Assembly: GCA_030704225.1 (NCBI GenBank)
Contig: CP131915.1
Coordinates: 2,976,001 to 3,040,000, forward strand
Direction: 5' to 3'
DNA from: Kosakonia sp. H02
GTDB taxonomy: Bacteria > Pseudomonadota > Gammaproteobacteria > Enterobacterales > Enterobacteriaceae
DNA: 64,000 bases
The notes under the pieces are model-generated. The model saw nothing but the letters and a program-made list of their open reading frames with translations, did no database searches and was not told where the DNA came from. The translations under genes were made by a program, and so were the position numbers. Positions 34,556 through 44,226 of this stretch are shown here, in pieces (the stretch's first letter is position 1; every line of letters begins with the position of its first letter).

Positions 34556-36397
34556 TTAATCGTCAAGGAAGCTACGCAGCACTTCAGAACGGCTCGGATG
34601 GCGCAGTTTACGCAGCGCCTTCGCTTCAATCTGACGGATACGTTCGCGGGTAACGTCGAACTGTTTACCCACTTCTTCCAGCGTATGGTCGGTGTTCATA
34701 TCAATACCGAAACGCATACGCAGCACTTTCGCTTCACGCGCGGTCAGACCAGCCAGAACGTCGTGCGTCGCAGCACGCAGGCTCTCGGTGGTTGCAGAGT
34801 CCAACGGCAGTTCGAGGGTAGTATCCTCAATAAAATCACCCAGATGCGAATCTTCATCATCACCAATCGGTGTTTCCATGGAGATCGGCTCTTTGGCAAT
34901 TTTCAGCACCTTACGGATTTTATCTTCCGGCATCAGCATACGTTCAGCCAGCTCTTCCGGCGTCGGCTCGCGCCCCATTTCCTGAAGCATCTGGCGAGAA
35001 ATACGGTTGAGCTTGTTGATAGTCTCAATCATATGCACCGGAATACGGATGGTGCGCGCCTGATCCGCGATGGAGCGGGTAATGGCCTGACGGATCCACC
35101 AGGTTGCATAGGTGGAGAATTTGTAACCACGGCGATATTCGAACTTATCTACCGCTTTCATCAGGCCGATGTTGCCTTCCTGAATCAGATCGAGGAATTG
35201 CAGACCACGGTTGGTATATTTCTTGGCGATAGAAATAACCAGACGCAAGTTCGCTTCCACCATCTCTTTCTTCGCACGACGCGCTTTCGCTTCGCCGATA
35301 GACATACGACGGTTGATGTCTTTAACCTGCTCAATGGTCAGGCCAGTTTCTTCTTCGATCTGCTGTAGCTTCGCCAGGCCGCGTTGAACGTCGTCTGCCA
35401 CTTCGTTCAGCTTTTCTGACCACGGTTTGTTCATGGCCAGCGCGGCGTTGAACCAAGTTTCGCTGGTTTCATTGCCGGTAAACAGCGTGATGAAGTTTTT
35501 CTTCGGCATTTTGCACTGTTCAACGCACAGCTTCATGATTATGCGTTCCTGGGTGCGCACGCGATCCATCATGACGCGCATGCTGTTTACCAGGTAATCG
35601 AACTGCTTCGGTACCAGGCGGAACTGCTTGAAGACTTCAGACAGCTTGAGGATCTCTTCCTGGGCGGCAGCGTGGCTGCGTCCTTTGGCTTTAATCGTGT
35701 CGCGAGTCAGTTCGTACTGCGTGCGCAGTTCGGCAAATTTCTCACGTGCCAGCTCAGGATCGATGCTGTTGTCATCGTCGCTGTCATCATCGTCTTCTTC
35801 TTCTTCATCTTCGTCATCATCCATCTCTTCGCTGGAGAGCTCAGAACCGACGTGGGTGGCAGTCGGTGCCATATCTTCTTCAGCGTTAGGATCGACAAAG
35901 CCAGTGATCAAGTCGGAAAGGCGAGCTTGTTCAGCTTCAACGCGGTCGTATTGTTCCAGCAAATAGGTGATCGCTTCCGGGTACTCGGCAACGGAGCACT
36001 GAACCTGGTTAATCCCGTCTTCGATACGTTTGGCGATGTCGATTTCGCCTTCACGGGTCAGCAGTTCAACGGTGCCCATTTCGCGCATGTACATACGCAC
36101 CGGGTCGGTAGTTCGTCCGATTTCAGACTCAACGCTGGAAAGCACCTGCGCAGCAGCTTCTTCCGCATCTTCGTCTGTGTTGTTGGAGTTTTCGGCCAGC
36201 AAAAGATCATCGGCATCCGGTGCTTCTTCCATCACCTGGATGCCCATATCGTTGATCATTTGGATGATGTCTTCGATCTGATCGGAGTCGACGATATCTT
36301 CCGGCAGATGGTCATTGACCTCGGCATAGGTCAGATAGCCTTGCTCCTTACCACGGGTGACAAGAAGCTTCAGCTGTGACTGCGGGTTTTGCTCCAT
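34556..36397 (-). CDS. rpoD: RNA polymerase primary sigma factor RpoD (sigma-70)
   Basis: A 613-residue housekeeping sigma factor, the length of E. coli RpoD. The N-terminal region 1.1 is followed by the acidic non-conserved insert (a long run of D and E near residue 190). Region 2.4 includes FSTYATWWIRQAITRSIA. Regions 3 and 4 end with VTRERIRQIEAKALRKLRH, the -35 recognition helix. It is the last gene of the rpsU-dnaG-rpoD operon. About 155 bases separate it from dnaG, where E. coli has no strong promoter beyond a heat-shock one inside dnaG. Confidence 0.99.
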   Translation of the reverse strand: MEQNPQSQLKLLVTRGKEQGYLTYAEVNDHLPEDIVDSDQIEDIIQMINDMGIQVMEEAPDADDLLLAENSNNTDEDAEEAAAQVLSSVESEIGRTTDPVRMYMREMGTVELLTREGEIDIAKRIEDGINQVQCSVAEYPEAITYLLEQYDRVEAEQARLSDLITGFVDPNAEEDMAPTATHVGSELSSEEMDDDEDEEEEDDDDSDDDNSIDPELAREKFAELRTQYELTRDTIKAKGRSHAAAQEEILKLSEVFKQFRLVPKQFDYLVNSMRVMMDRVRTQERIIMKLCVEQCKMPKKNFITLFTGNETSETWFNAALAMNKPWSEKLNEVADDVQRGLAKLQQIEEETGLTIEQVKDINRRMSIGEAKARRAKKEMVEANLRLVISIAKKYTNRGLQFLDLIQEGNIGLMKAVDKFEYRRGYKFSTYATWWIRQAITRSIADQARTIRIPVHMIETINKLNRISRQMLQEMGREPTPEELAERMLMPEDKIRKVLKIAKEPISMETPIGDDEDSHLGDFIEDTTLELPLDSATTESLRAATHDVLAGLTAREAKVLRMRFGIDMNTDHTLEEVGKQFDVTRERIRQIEAKALRKLRHPSRSEVLRSFLDD

Positions 36398-36553
36398 AAG
36401 ACGGTATCCACACTTAATTCATGAGGGTTGGTGTCGGTTAGCGAAATAAACCGCCAACATTAAACGTGAGGGAGTATTTATATTTTTGCCGCTGGCCCTC
36501 ATCGCGGCTGTCGGGATCTACCCGATCGATTATCGGCACTTAAGCCGTTGAGT

Positions 36554-38299
36554 TTACTTTTTCGCCAGTTCCTGGTTTAACTGCCAGAGTTCCCGGCGTT
36601 CTTCGCTGCTTAAACCGTGTGTGCGATCGCGAGCTATCAACTCCTCTTGTCGCCGTTCAAGCATCGAATCAAACATATGATTGAGCGCGTCGGTAAACGT
36701 TTTCTCAGCGATGTCCTTATCTGCTATATCGTCCCATGTCGACAGTTTTTCAAGGGTTGCGGCCTCATTTGTGCCGCGATAGTGTTCCAAAAGTTGGCCA
36801 GTTGTCAGACCAGGCTGTGACAAACAAGTGTTGACCAGTTCTGAAAATAAGCCAAGCCCCGGTAGTCTGGATTTATCCAGGCCCGCCAACGGCGGAACCT
36901 TAGGCGCCAGATCCGGGTTCTGTATCAATAACCCTATCAGTATACGCATGGTTGTGCGTTTTAGCTGCGGAGCGGGGCGCGTCGGAACGCTTTCCACCTG
37001 CTTTGGCATTAAACGATCAAGTTGCGCATCGTCGAAAATACCGATCTTGTTGCCCAATAGCTGGCGTAGCTGGATACGCAGCGTCTCACCCGGCACCTGA
37101 TTGATTAACGGCAGCGCCAGCGCGGCAAGCTGCGTTGTACCATCCGGCGTGGATAAATCCGCCTGCGGCAACAGGCTGTTAAACAAAAACGTGGAGAGCG
37201 GCTGAGCCTGCTCCATCCGCGCTTCGAACGCCTCTTTACCCTCTTTACGCACCAGCGTATCCGGATCTTCGCCATCCGGCAGGAACATAAAGCGCAGCTG
37301 ACGACCATCGCTCATATACGGCAGCGCAGTTTCCAGCGCTCGCCATGCGGCTTCACGGCCTGCACGGTCGCCGTCATAACAGCAGATGACATTTTTCGTC
37401 ACCCTGAACAGCAACTGTATATGATCCGCCGTGGTGGATGTCCCCAGCGACGCAACCGCATAATTGATGCCGTATTGCGCCAGCGCGACGACGTCCATAT
37501 AGCCTTCGACGACTAACAGCCGCTGCGGCTCGTCATTGTCCTGCTGCGCTTCATAAAGGCCATACAGCTGGCGGCCTTTATGGAAAATATCGGTTTCCGG
37601 GGAGTTAAGATATTTAGGCGTATCGTTGCCGAGCACACGACCACCAAAACCAATCACTCGCCCCCGCTTATCGCGAATTGGGAACATCACCCGCTCGCGA
37701 AAGCGGTCGTAACTGCGTCCTTGATCGTTTGTGACCAGCATGCCTGCATCGATCAGCGACTTGCGGTTTTCACTGTTATCGCCAAAACGCTTTAACACGT
37801 TGTCCCAGCCGGGAGGGGCGTAACCAATGGCAAATCGCGTAATGACGTCACTGCTTAAACCGCGCCTGGACAGATACTGACGAGCAGGCTCTGCGGCAGC
37901 GTTTTTCAGAGATTGCTGATAAAAAGCGTTCAGCCCGTCCATTAATTGATAGAGAGTTTGCCGTTGATGGCGCTCTATCAGGCTGGGCCCGCTACCTGCT
38001 TCGAACGGCACTTCCAGGTTATGCATCGCGGCCAGCTCTTCGACACTTTCCACGAACTCGAGTTTGTCGTAGTTCATTAAAAAGTCGAGGGCGTTGCCGT
38101 GCGCGCCACAACCAAAGCAGTGGTAAAACTGTTTTTCACCGTTCACGGTGAAAGAGGGGGTTTTTTCGTTATGGAATGGACAGCACGCGTGGTAGTTCTT
38201 GCCCTGCTTTTTCAGCTTTACACGCGCGTCGATGAGATCGACGATGTCGGTGCGCGCCAGCAGGTCATTGATAAAAACGCGTGGGATTCGTCCAGCCAT
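36554..38299 (-). CDS. dnaG: DNA primase DnaG
   Basis: A 581-residue primase. The N-terminal zinc domain has CPFHNEKTPSF with later FYHCFGCGAHG. The TOPRIM core includes VVEGYMDVVAL and YDGDRAGREAAW. The C-terminal helicase-binding domain ends in LWQLNQELAKK. Length equals E. coli DnaG (581). It is the middle gene of the macromolecular synthesis operon, preceded by the rpsU-dnaG attenuator, which lowers dnaG relative to rpsU. Confidence 0.98.
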   Translation of the reverse strand: MAGRIPRVFINDLLARTDIVDLIDARVKLKKQGKNYHACCPFHNEKTPSFTVNGEKQFYHCFGCGAHGNALDFLMNYDKLEFVESVEELAAMHNLEVPFEAGSGPSLIERHQRQTLYQLMDGLNAFYQQSLKNAAAEPARQYLSRRGLSSDVITRFAIGYAPPGWDNVLKRFGDNSENRKSLIDAGMLVTNDQGRSYDRFRERVMFPIRDKRGRVIGFGGRVLGNDTPKYLNSPETDIFHKGRQLYGLYEAQQDNDEPQRLLVVEGYMDVVALAQYGINYAVASLGTSTTADHIQLLFRVTKNVICCYDGDRAGREAAWRALETALPYMSDGRQLRFMFLPDGEDPDTLVRKEGKEAFEARMEQAQPLSTFLFNSLLPQADLSTPDGTTQLAALALPLINQVPGETLRIQLRQLLGNKIGIFDDAQLDRLMPKQVESVPTRPAPQLKRTTMRILIGLLIQNPDLAPKVPPLAGLDKSRLPGLGLFSELVNTCLSQPGLTTGQLLEHYRGTNEAATLEKLSTWDDIADKDIAEKTFTDALNHMFDSMLERRQEELIARDRTHGLSSEERRELWQLNQELAKK

Positions 38300-38389
38300 A
38301 AGCCCCGTTTTGATCTTTTATAGCCGTCGTTTTTCAGGCCAGTAAAAAGTGGCGTAAAATCCGAAAGTTATATCAGCTTATAAACGAAA

Positions 38390-38422
38390 ATAAGCCGCGC
38401 ATTCCTTTCGGAAGCACGGCCT
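38390..38422 (-). terminator. rpsU-dnaG internal terminator (attenuator)
   Basis: On the minus strand a stem GCCGTGC-TTCC/GGAA-TGCGCGGC with a GAAA loop is followed by TTATTTTCG. It corresponds to the partial terminator T1 known between rpsU and dnaG in E. coli. Confidence 0.75.
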
Positions 38423-38469
38423 TACAACTACAACTCGGTCTACTCTAAAGGGCTCGTGCCCTGAAGAGA

Positions 38470-38730
<261 letters not shown>

Positions 38731-38825
38731 TCAGCTTATTTCAAAATGGTGCGGAATTTTACTGCAAGTGCTGCCTCTTTGTAAAGCACCGCTGCCCTTT
38801 TTGAAAGGGGACTTTTGTAAGGGTG

Positions 38826-38836
38826 AGGAGTATACA
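38826..38836 (-). promoter_or_regulatory. Probable -10 element of the rpsU operon promoter
   Basis: On the minus strand TATACT (complement at 38829-38834) stands about 145 bases upstream of rpsU, with TTTGCTC further upstream as a weak -35. E. coli has its main rpsU promoters in the matching gap. Called by eye. Confidence 0.4.
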
Positions 38837-38923
38837 CGAACTCTGCTTGAGGAGTGAGCAAAGTTTTACATCGCCCCGCATTCGCCCTACACTGCGCGCT
38901 ATTGCAAAGAGGTAGAAAGAGCC

Positions 38924-39937
38924 ATGCGCGTACTGGGTATTGAAACATCCTGCGATGAAACCGGCATCGCAATTTATGACGATCAAAACGGGCTTCTCGC
39001 CAACCAACTGTATAGCCAGGTAAAACTGCACGCCGATTACGGCGGAGTGGTACCCGAACTGGCCTCCCGCGATCACGTGCGTAAAACCGTGCCGCTGATT
39101 CAGGCCGCATTGAAAGAGGCCGGATTAACGGCAAAAGAAATTGATGCAGTGGCCTATACCGCGGGTCCAGGCCTTGTCGGTGCGCTGCTGGTCGGGGCAA
39201 CAGTCGGGCGTGCGCTGGCATTTGCCTGGGATGTTCCGGCAATTCCGGTTCACCATATGGAAGGGCACTTACTGGCACCGATGCTGGAAGCGAATCCGCC
39301 TGCGTTTCCGTTTGTCGCGCTGCTGGTTTCCGGCGGGCACACGCAGCTCATCAGCGTGACCGGTATTGGGCATTATGAATTGCTCGGCGAATCGATTGAC
39401 GATGCTGCCGGTGAGGCTTTTGATAAGACCGCTAAACTGTTAGGTCTTGATTATCCTGGCGGGCCGATGCTGTCGAAAATGGCATCGCAGGGGACAGAAG
39501 GGCGGTTTGTGTTCCCGCGTCCGATGACCGACAGGCCAGGGCTGGATTTTAGTTTTTCCGGGCTAAAAACTTTTGCCGCCAATACCATTCGCAATAATGG
39601 CAATGACGATCAAACCCGCGCAGATATCGCCCGGGCGTTTGAAGACGCGGTCGTCGATACGCTGATGATCAAATGCAAGCGCGCGCTGGATCAGACCGGT
39701 TTTACACGTCTGGTGATGGCTGGCGGCGTAAGTGCTAACCGTACCCTGCGTGCGAAACTGGCGCAGATGATGGAAAAACGCCGCGGCGAAGTGTTCTATG
39801 CGCGCCCGGAGTTTTGCACCGATAACGGTGCGATGATTGCGTATGCGGGAATGGTGCGTCTGAAAGCAGGAAACGATGCCGGGCTTGGCGTCACGGTTCG
39901 TCCGCGCTGGCCGCTGGCGGAACTGCCTGCGGCATAA
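38924..39937 (+). CDS. tsaD: tRNA t6A threonylcarbamoyltransferase TsaD
   Basis: A 337-residue ASKHA-fold metalloprotein of the Kae1/Qri7 family. It transfers the threonylcarbamoyl group to A37 of ANN-decoding tRNAs, with TsaB and TsaE. The metal-binding motif is HHMEGH (about residues 110-115), and the nucleotide site includes FSFSGLKT and GGVSANRTLR. It is divergent from the rpsU operon and ends at a bidirectional terminator shared with plsY. Length matches E. coli (337). Confidence 0.97.
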   Translation: MRVLGIETSCDETGIAIYDDQNGLLANQLYSQVKLHADYGGVVPELASRDHVRKTVPLIQAALKEAGLTAKEIDAVAYTAGPGLVGALLVGATVGRALAFAWDVPAIPVHHMEGHLLAPMLEANPPAFPFVALLVSGGHTQLISVTGIGHYELLGESIDDAAGEAFDKTAKLLGLDYPGGPMLSKMASQGTEGRFVFPRPMTDRPGLDFSFSGLKTFAANTIRNNGNDDQTRADIARAFEDAVVDTLMIKCKRALDQTGFTRLVMAGGVSANRTLRAKLAQMMEKRRGEVFYARPEFCTDNGAMIAYAGMVRLKAGNDAGLGVTVRPRWPLAELPAA

Positions 39938-39942
39938 ACAGC

Positions 39943-39975
39943 TTTTGCCCGGTGTCACACGGCACCGGGCAATCC
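39943..39975. terminator. Bidirectional terminator between tsaD and plsY
   Basis: A perfect 10-base stem TTGCCCGGTG/CACCGGGCAA with T-rich flanks. Confidence 0.8.
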
Positions 39976-39977
39976 TT

Positions 39978-40595
39978 TTATATCTCGTCCTGCCGTTTTT
40001 TCTTTTTTAGCTTCGACCAGATTTTGGTTTCCTGGTGACGCCACAGGCGCTGAATATTATCGTGATGACGCAGCAGGATCAGGCATGACAACATCGCGAC
40101 CGGGAACGTGAACTGCGGTTTGAACCACCAGACATAAAACGGTGCAATCAATGCGCTGACAATCGCGCCCAGCGAGGAGTAACCGCTCAGCAGCACCGTC
40201 AGTAACCAGGTTCCTGCCATCACACCCGTTAAATCCCAGCCGATCGGCGCAATCGCGCCAAATGCCGTCGCAACGCCTTTACCGCCATGAAATTTAAAGA
40301 AAACCGGCCAGATATGACCAAGGCAGGCGGCAATAGCAATCAGGCCCAGCCAGAACGGCGTGACGCCAAGCGCGTACGCGCCCCAGACCGGCAGCATGCC
40401 TTTCAAAACATCAAAAATCAGTACCGTTACGGCTGCGCCCTTGCCGCCAATGCGTAAAACGTTAGTGGCGCCGGGATTGCCGGAACCACTTGCGCGCGGG
40501 TCGGGTAAACCCGCGATGCGGCAGACCAGAATGGCGCTGGAGATTGAGCCACAAAGGTACGCGAGGAGGATCATCCCAGGCGCGATTGCACTCAT
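39978..40595 (-). CDS. plsY: Glycerol-3-phosphate acyltransferase PlsY
   Basis: A 205-residue inner-membrane enzyme with about five helices that makes lysophosphatidate from acyl-phosphate and glycerol-3-phosphate. Family motifs are GSGNPGATN and HGGKGVATAFG, with the third in the C-terminal part. The ATG at 40595 (MSAIAPGMILLAY) agrees with E. coli; 67 upstream codons in frame are leader sequence. It is divergent from folB. Confidence 0.95.
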   Translation of the reverse strand: MSAIAPGMILLAYLCGSISSAILVCRIAGLPDPRASGSGNPGATNVLRIGGKGAAVTVLIFDVLKGMLPVWGAYALGVTPFWLGLIAIAACLGHIWPVFFKFHGGKGVATAFGAIAPIGWDLTGVMAGTWLLTVLLSGYSSLGAIVSALIAPFYVWWFKPQFTFPVAMLSCLILLRHHDNIQRLWRHQETKIWSKLKKKKRQDEI

Positions 40596-40758
40596 AACGC
40601 TGTTCCGTTTTGAAAATGTCGTTTTATTCTCTGCATCCGTGGATAATACGCATAAATTATGGAAAGTGGTATCCAGGTTTTGCGCAAAATCTGACAGATA
40701 ACCACTAAAGATGCGGCCTTGCGACAGTGGCGCAGGCGCAATGAGCAGGCGGGGTGTA

Positions 40759-41127
40759 ATGGATATTGTCTTTATCGAGCAGCTGTCGGTCATCACGACA
40801 ATTGGTGTTTACGACTGGGAACAGACCATCGAGCAGAAATTGGTGTTCGATATCGAAATGGCGTGGGATAACCGCCTGGCGGCCAAAAGTGACGATGTTA
40901 AGGATTGTCTGAGCTATGCGGATATTGCCGATGCGGTGGTCGGGCATGTCGAAGGCGGGCGTTTTGCGCTGGTAGAGCGTGTCGCAGAAGAGGTCGCCGA
41001 TCTGCTGTTGGCCCGGTTTAATTCCCCGTGGGTGCGCATCAAACTGAGCAAGCCTGGCGCGGTGGCGCGGGCGCTTAACGTGGGCGTTGTCATCGAGCGT
41101 GGCCTAAATCCTAAAAAAACTTTTTAA
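40759..41127 (+). CDS. folB: Dihydroneopterin aldolase FolB
   Basis: A 122-residue folate-pathway enzyme that cleaves and epimerises 7,8-dihydroneopterin. It opens MDIVFIEQLSVITTIGVYDWE, with the T-fold and the conserved glutamate near QLSVITTIGVYDWEQ. The lysine of KLSKPGAVARA is the family active-site lysine. The start at 40759 has GGGGTG upstream and matches E. coli (122 aa). The 48-base frame extension upstream is not family sequence. Confidence 0.95.
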   Translation: MDIVFIEQLSVITTIGVYDWEQTIEQKLVFDIEMAWDNRLAAKSDDVKDCLSYADIADAVVGHVEGGRFALVERVAEEVADLLLARFNSPWVRIKLSKPGAVARALNVGVVIERGLNPKKTF

Positions 41128-41234
41128 ATTCATCATCGTTAAACCAAACGCTAGTATTCAGGTCATAGAATACGGCTTTTCGCGGCTTCTCCTGTGGATT
41201 GGCCGCTTTTTATATCTTTTTAGGGGTTTATTTG

Positions 41235-42053
41235 ATGAGCGATATGCATTCGCTTTTGGTGGCAGCCATCCTGGGTGTCGTCGAAGGCCTCACCGAGTTT
41301 CTGCCTGTTTCCAGCACGGGCCACATGATTATTGTCGGGCACTTACTGGGGTTTGAAGGCGATACTGCAAAAACATTCGAGGTGGTGATTCAGTTAGGCT
41401 CAATTCTGGCGGTGGTCGTGATGTTCTGGCGACGCCTGTTTGGCCTTATCGGCATTCATTTTGGTAAACCTCGCCATGAAGGCATCGGTACAGGCCGCCT
41501 GACGCTGGTTCATATTCTGTTAGGCATGATCCCGGCGGTGGTTATCGGGCTGATATTCCATGACACCATCAAATCGTTATTTAACCCACGTAATGTAGCC
41601 TATGCGCTGGTGGTCGGTGGTTTACTGCTGATCGCAGCGGAAGTGCTGAAACCGAAAGTGCCGCGCGCGCAGGGCATCGATGATATGACGTATCGCCAGG
41701 CATTTATCATTGGCTGCTTTCAGTGTCTGGCGCTGTGGCCGGGCTTTTCCCGCTCCGGGGCAACCATTTGCGGTGGGATGCTGATGGGCGTAAGCCGCTA
41801 CGCGGCGTCTGAGTTCTCTTTCCTGCTGGCAGTGCCGATGATGCTGGGCGCAACCGGGCTGGATCTCTATAAAAGCATCGATTTCCTGACAACGGGTGAT
41901 ATTCCAATGTTCGCCGTCGGGTTTGCGATGGCGTTTATCGTGGCGCTTATCGCGATTAAAACCTTCCTGGAACTGATTAAACACATCTCCTTTATTCCGT
42001 TCGCGATTTACCGTTTTATCGTCGCCGCAGCGGTTTACGTGGTCTTTTTCTAA
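41235..42053 (+). CDS. uppP: Undecaprenyl-diphosphatase UppP (BacA)
   Basis: A 272-residue membrane phosphatase with eight helices that recycles the undecaprenyl carrier for peptidoglycan synthesis. Catalytic motifs are EGLTEFLPVSSTGH near the N terminus and PGFSRSGATICGG near residue 175. The start is the ATG at 41235 (MSDMHSLLVAA), as in E. coli (273 aa). It is convergent with cca. Confidence 0.97.
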   Translation: MSDMHSLLVAAILGVVEGLTEFLPVSSTGHMIIVGHLLGFEGDTAKTFEVVIQLGSILAVVVMFWRRLFGLIGIHFGKPRHEGIGTGRLTLVHILLGMIPAVVIGLIFHDTIKSLFNPRNVAYALVVGGLLLIAAEVLKPKVPRAQGIDDMTYRQAFIIGCFQCLALWPGFSRSGATICGGMLMGVSRYAASEFSFLLAVPMMLGATGLDLYKSIDFLTTGDIPMFAVGFAMAFIVALIAIKTFLELIKHISFIPFAIYRFIVAAAVYVVFF

Positions 42054-42055
42054 GG

Positions 42056-42086
42056 CTTCGCCCTCACGCTTTCGGCTGAGGGCAAC
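42056..42086. terminator. Hairpin at the uppP/cca junction
   Basis: A stem GCCCTCA/TGAGGGC (about 42060-42066 and 42077-42083) lies after uppP and includes the cca stop region. It has no T run, so termination is uncertain. Confidence 0.4.
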
Positions 42087-43305
42087 GCTGCTCCTTCCAG
42101 TGCGCAACCGCCGCAATGCGTCGGCGGGTTAACTCTTCGCGCACTGCCGCACCTTTAAACCCCGCCTCGATCACCGCTTTGGTCGGTACGGCTCGCGCCA
42201 CTTCCCAGGCTTCACGCAGTAACCGCCCTTGTGAATAGTCGCAGGCTTCAAACCCGGTACGCCCGCGCACATCGGCTTCGCTGGTGAGCGCGATTTGCTC
42301 CACGCGCTGCGGTTTGCGCCACGCATCGATGGAATCGAACAGCTTGATGATGGTTTTTGGCTGTAAGATGGGGAAGGTGTGGATCAGATCGTGAAACTCC
42401 GCCACCAGCTTCGCCAAATCGCGGATCTCATTTTGCACCCGCAGGCGCTGGCACAATCCTTCCACCAGCTTGACGCCCGCCGGCCCATGGCCGTGGTGGC
42501 GCGGCCACAGCTCTTTCGGCGTCAGCCCTTTGCCCAGGTCGTGGCACAGCGTCGCGAAGCGCACATCCACCTCCGGGCTGAGCATCGCTGCCATCGTCAG
42601 GGTCATTAATGTGTGTACGCCGGTGTCGATTTCCGGATGCCATTTCGCCGGAGCCGGAACGCCAAACAGCGCGTCGATTTCCGGGAACAGCACCTTCAGC
42701 GCGCCGCAGTCGCGCAGCACCTGGAAATAAACCTGAGGATTACGGGTGCGCAGGGCGTTTTCCGTCTCTTTCCACACGCGCTCGGTAGTGAGATGTGCCA
42801 GTTCACCGGCGTCGGTCATCTCGTGCATCAGCGCCATCGTTTCATCAGCGATACGGAAGCTGAGATGGGCATAGCGGGCAGCGAAACGCGCCACGCGCAG
42901 TACGCGCAGCGGATCTTCATTAAACGCGGGGGAGACGTGACGCAGAATGCGGTCGCGCAGATCCTGCTGGCCATTAAACGGGTCGATGATATCGCCGTTT
43001 TCATCCTGCGCCAGCGCGTTCACCGTTAAATCGCGGCGCAGCAGGTCTTGCTCAAGGGTGACATCGGGTGCGGCATAGCAGGTAAAACCGGTGTACCCGG
43101 AGCCGGATTTACGCTCGGTCCGCGCCAGTGCATACTCTTCACGGCTTTGCGGGTGCAGGAACACAGGGAAATCGCGGCCTACCTGCTGGTAACCCGCATC
43201 GAGCATCTCTTGCGGCGTTGCGCCGACTACCACCCAATCTTTGTCTTTGACCGGCAGGCCCAACAACGTATCCCGTACTGCACCACCGACCAGATAACTC
43301 TTCAC
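42064..43305 (-). CDS. cca: CCA-adding tRNA nucleotidyltransferase
   Basis: A 413-residue multifunctional enzyme that adds and repairs the tRNA 3' CCA. The N-terminal catalytic head has GGAVRDTLLG with DKDWVVVG (the DxD metal site) and RRDLTVNALA. The C-terminal HD domain (HDLGKG) carries phosphatase/phosphodiesterase activity, as in E. coli. Length agrees with the 412-residue E. coli protein. Confidence 0.97.
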   Translation of the reverse strand: MKSYLVGGAVRDTLLGLPVKDKDWVVVGATPQEMLDAGYQQVGRDFPVFLHPQSREEYALARTERKSGSGYTGFTCYAAPDVTLEQDLLRRDLTVNALAQDENGDIIDPFNGQQDLRDRILRHVSPAFNEDPLRVLRVARFAARYAHLSFRIADETMALMHEMTDAGELAHLTTERVWKETENALRTRNPQVYFQVLRDCGALKVLFPEIDALFGVPAPAKWHPEIDTGVHTLMTLTMAAMLSPEVDVRFATLCHDLGKGLTPKELWPRHHGHGPAGVKLVEGLCQRLRVQNEIRDLAKLVAEFHDLIHTFPILQPKTIIKLFDSIDAWRKPQRVEQIALTSEADVRGRTGFEACDYSQGRLLREAWEVARAVPTKAVIEAGFKGAAVREELTRRRIAAVAHWKEQRCPQPKA

Positions 43306-43372
43306 GCCGCCACTCTCCTCTACACATTTGCCGACAGATAATACGTAAGTGTAGAGAAGATGGCGAATATGC

Positions 43373-43987
43373 TTAGTTCATCCAGCGATCTTTGCGTTTA
43401 CGGCTGGGGATCATATGCGGCAGTAACAGGCCGAGGATCAGACCCGCGCCCAGCACGCCACCGCCATACATAAACCACTGCATAATAATGGTGCGCTGTT
43501 TGTCATCCAGTTGCAGATTCGCGGCGCTAACCTTTTTCTGCGCCACGATTAACTCATTTCTGAGCTTCTGATTCTCATCTTTCAGACCGTTGATCACCCC
43601 ATCACTCTGGGCAACTTTCTGCTGCATCTCTGCGGTACGCTGATTCCAGGTGTTATCGATATTGGTCAGTTTATCGGTCAGGGTTTTCACCTGGTTTTCC
43701 AGGTCCGGCACGCGCGTACGCAGGCTGGGTTGCGTGTTGAGCTGTTTCAGCGGGATCCACGAAGTTCGGCCGCTGCTGTCGCGCACCTGAGCGTAATCAT
43801 TATTTTCTTGCAGCAGGGCGACTTCTTCGCCGGCATTCACCGTGCCGACAAGGCGATAGTTATCGCCCGGGCCGCTACGCACCCAGGTACTCAGTTCGTC
43901 GGAGACATAACGTTTTTCTTCGGCATGGATGCCGACAGAGACGCTAAGCGCAAAAAGGGTAAATCCTATCAGGCGTAATTTTGGCAT
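43373..43987 (-). CDS. ygiM: SH3-domain membrane protein YgiM (TIGR04211)
   Basis: A 204-residue protein. The signal peptide MPKLRLIGFTLFALSVSVGI is cut near HAEEKR. A bacterial SH3 domain (about 25-90, YVSDELSTWVRSGPGDNYR) is followed by a long coiled coil (about 95-165) and a C-terminal membrane helix (QWFMYGGGVLGAGLILGLLL) with a basic tail. It matches E. coli YgiM (206 aa); its role at the cell envelope is not known. The start is the ATG at 43987; the frame continues 35 codons upstream through non-family sequence. It is divergent from ygiF. Confidence 0.93.
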   Translation of the reverse strand: MPKLRLIGFTLFALSVSVGIHAEEKRYVSDELSTWVRSGPGDNYRLVGTVNAGEEVALLQENNDYAQVRDSSGRTSWIPLKQLNTQPSLRTRVPDLENQVKTLTDKLTNIDNTWNQRTAEMQQKVAQSDGVINGLKDENQKLRNELIVAQKKVSAANLQLDDKQRTIIMQWFMYGGGVLGAGLILGLLLPHMIPSRKRKDRWMN

Positions 43988-44226
43988 CAGGCAATCATTA
44001 TTTTCATTGAACGTGAATGGTAAACAGTGGCAACAGTCTGACGACACCGGGCAGGCACCATCAATCGGAATCTTCCAGGTCAAACTGCGCACTTATGCGA
44101 ACATTTGCACCCGCCAGATTGCGCATTGCATGGCAATTTGGCACAAAATACTATCTACTGACAAACCCAGGGCGCGTTAGTTCGCCACAATTTTCACCGA
44201 TGTGACACAACCATAAGTGCAAGGCC

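Noticed and set aside
35628..35966. A serine-rich 112-codon frame on the plus strand over rpoD
   Set aside because: It is the antisense reading of the acidic Asp/Glu stretch of RpoD. The composition is a direct shadow of that stretch, and no ribosome-binding site or homology supports it.
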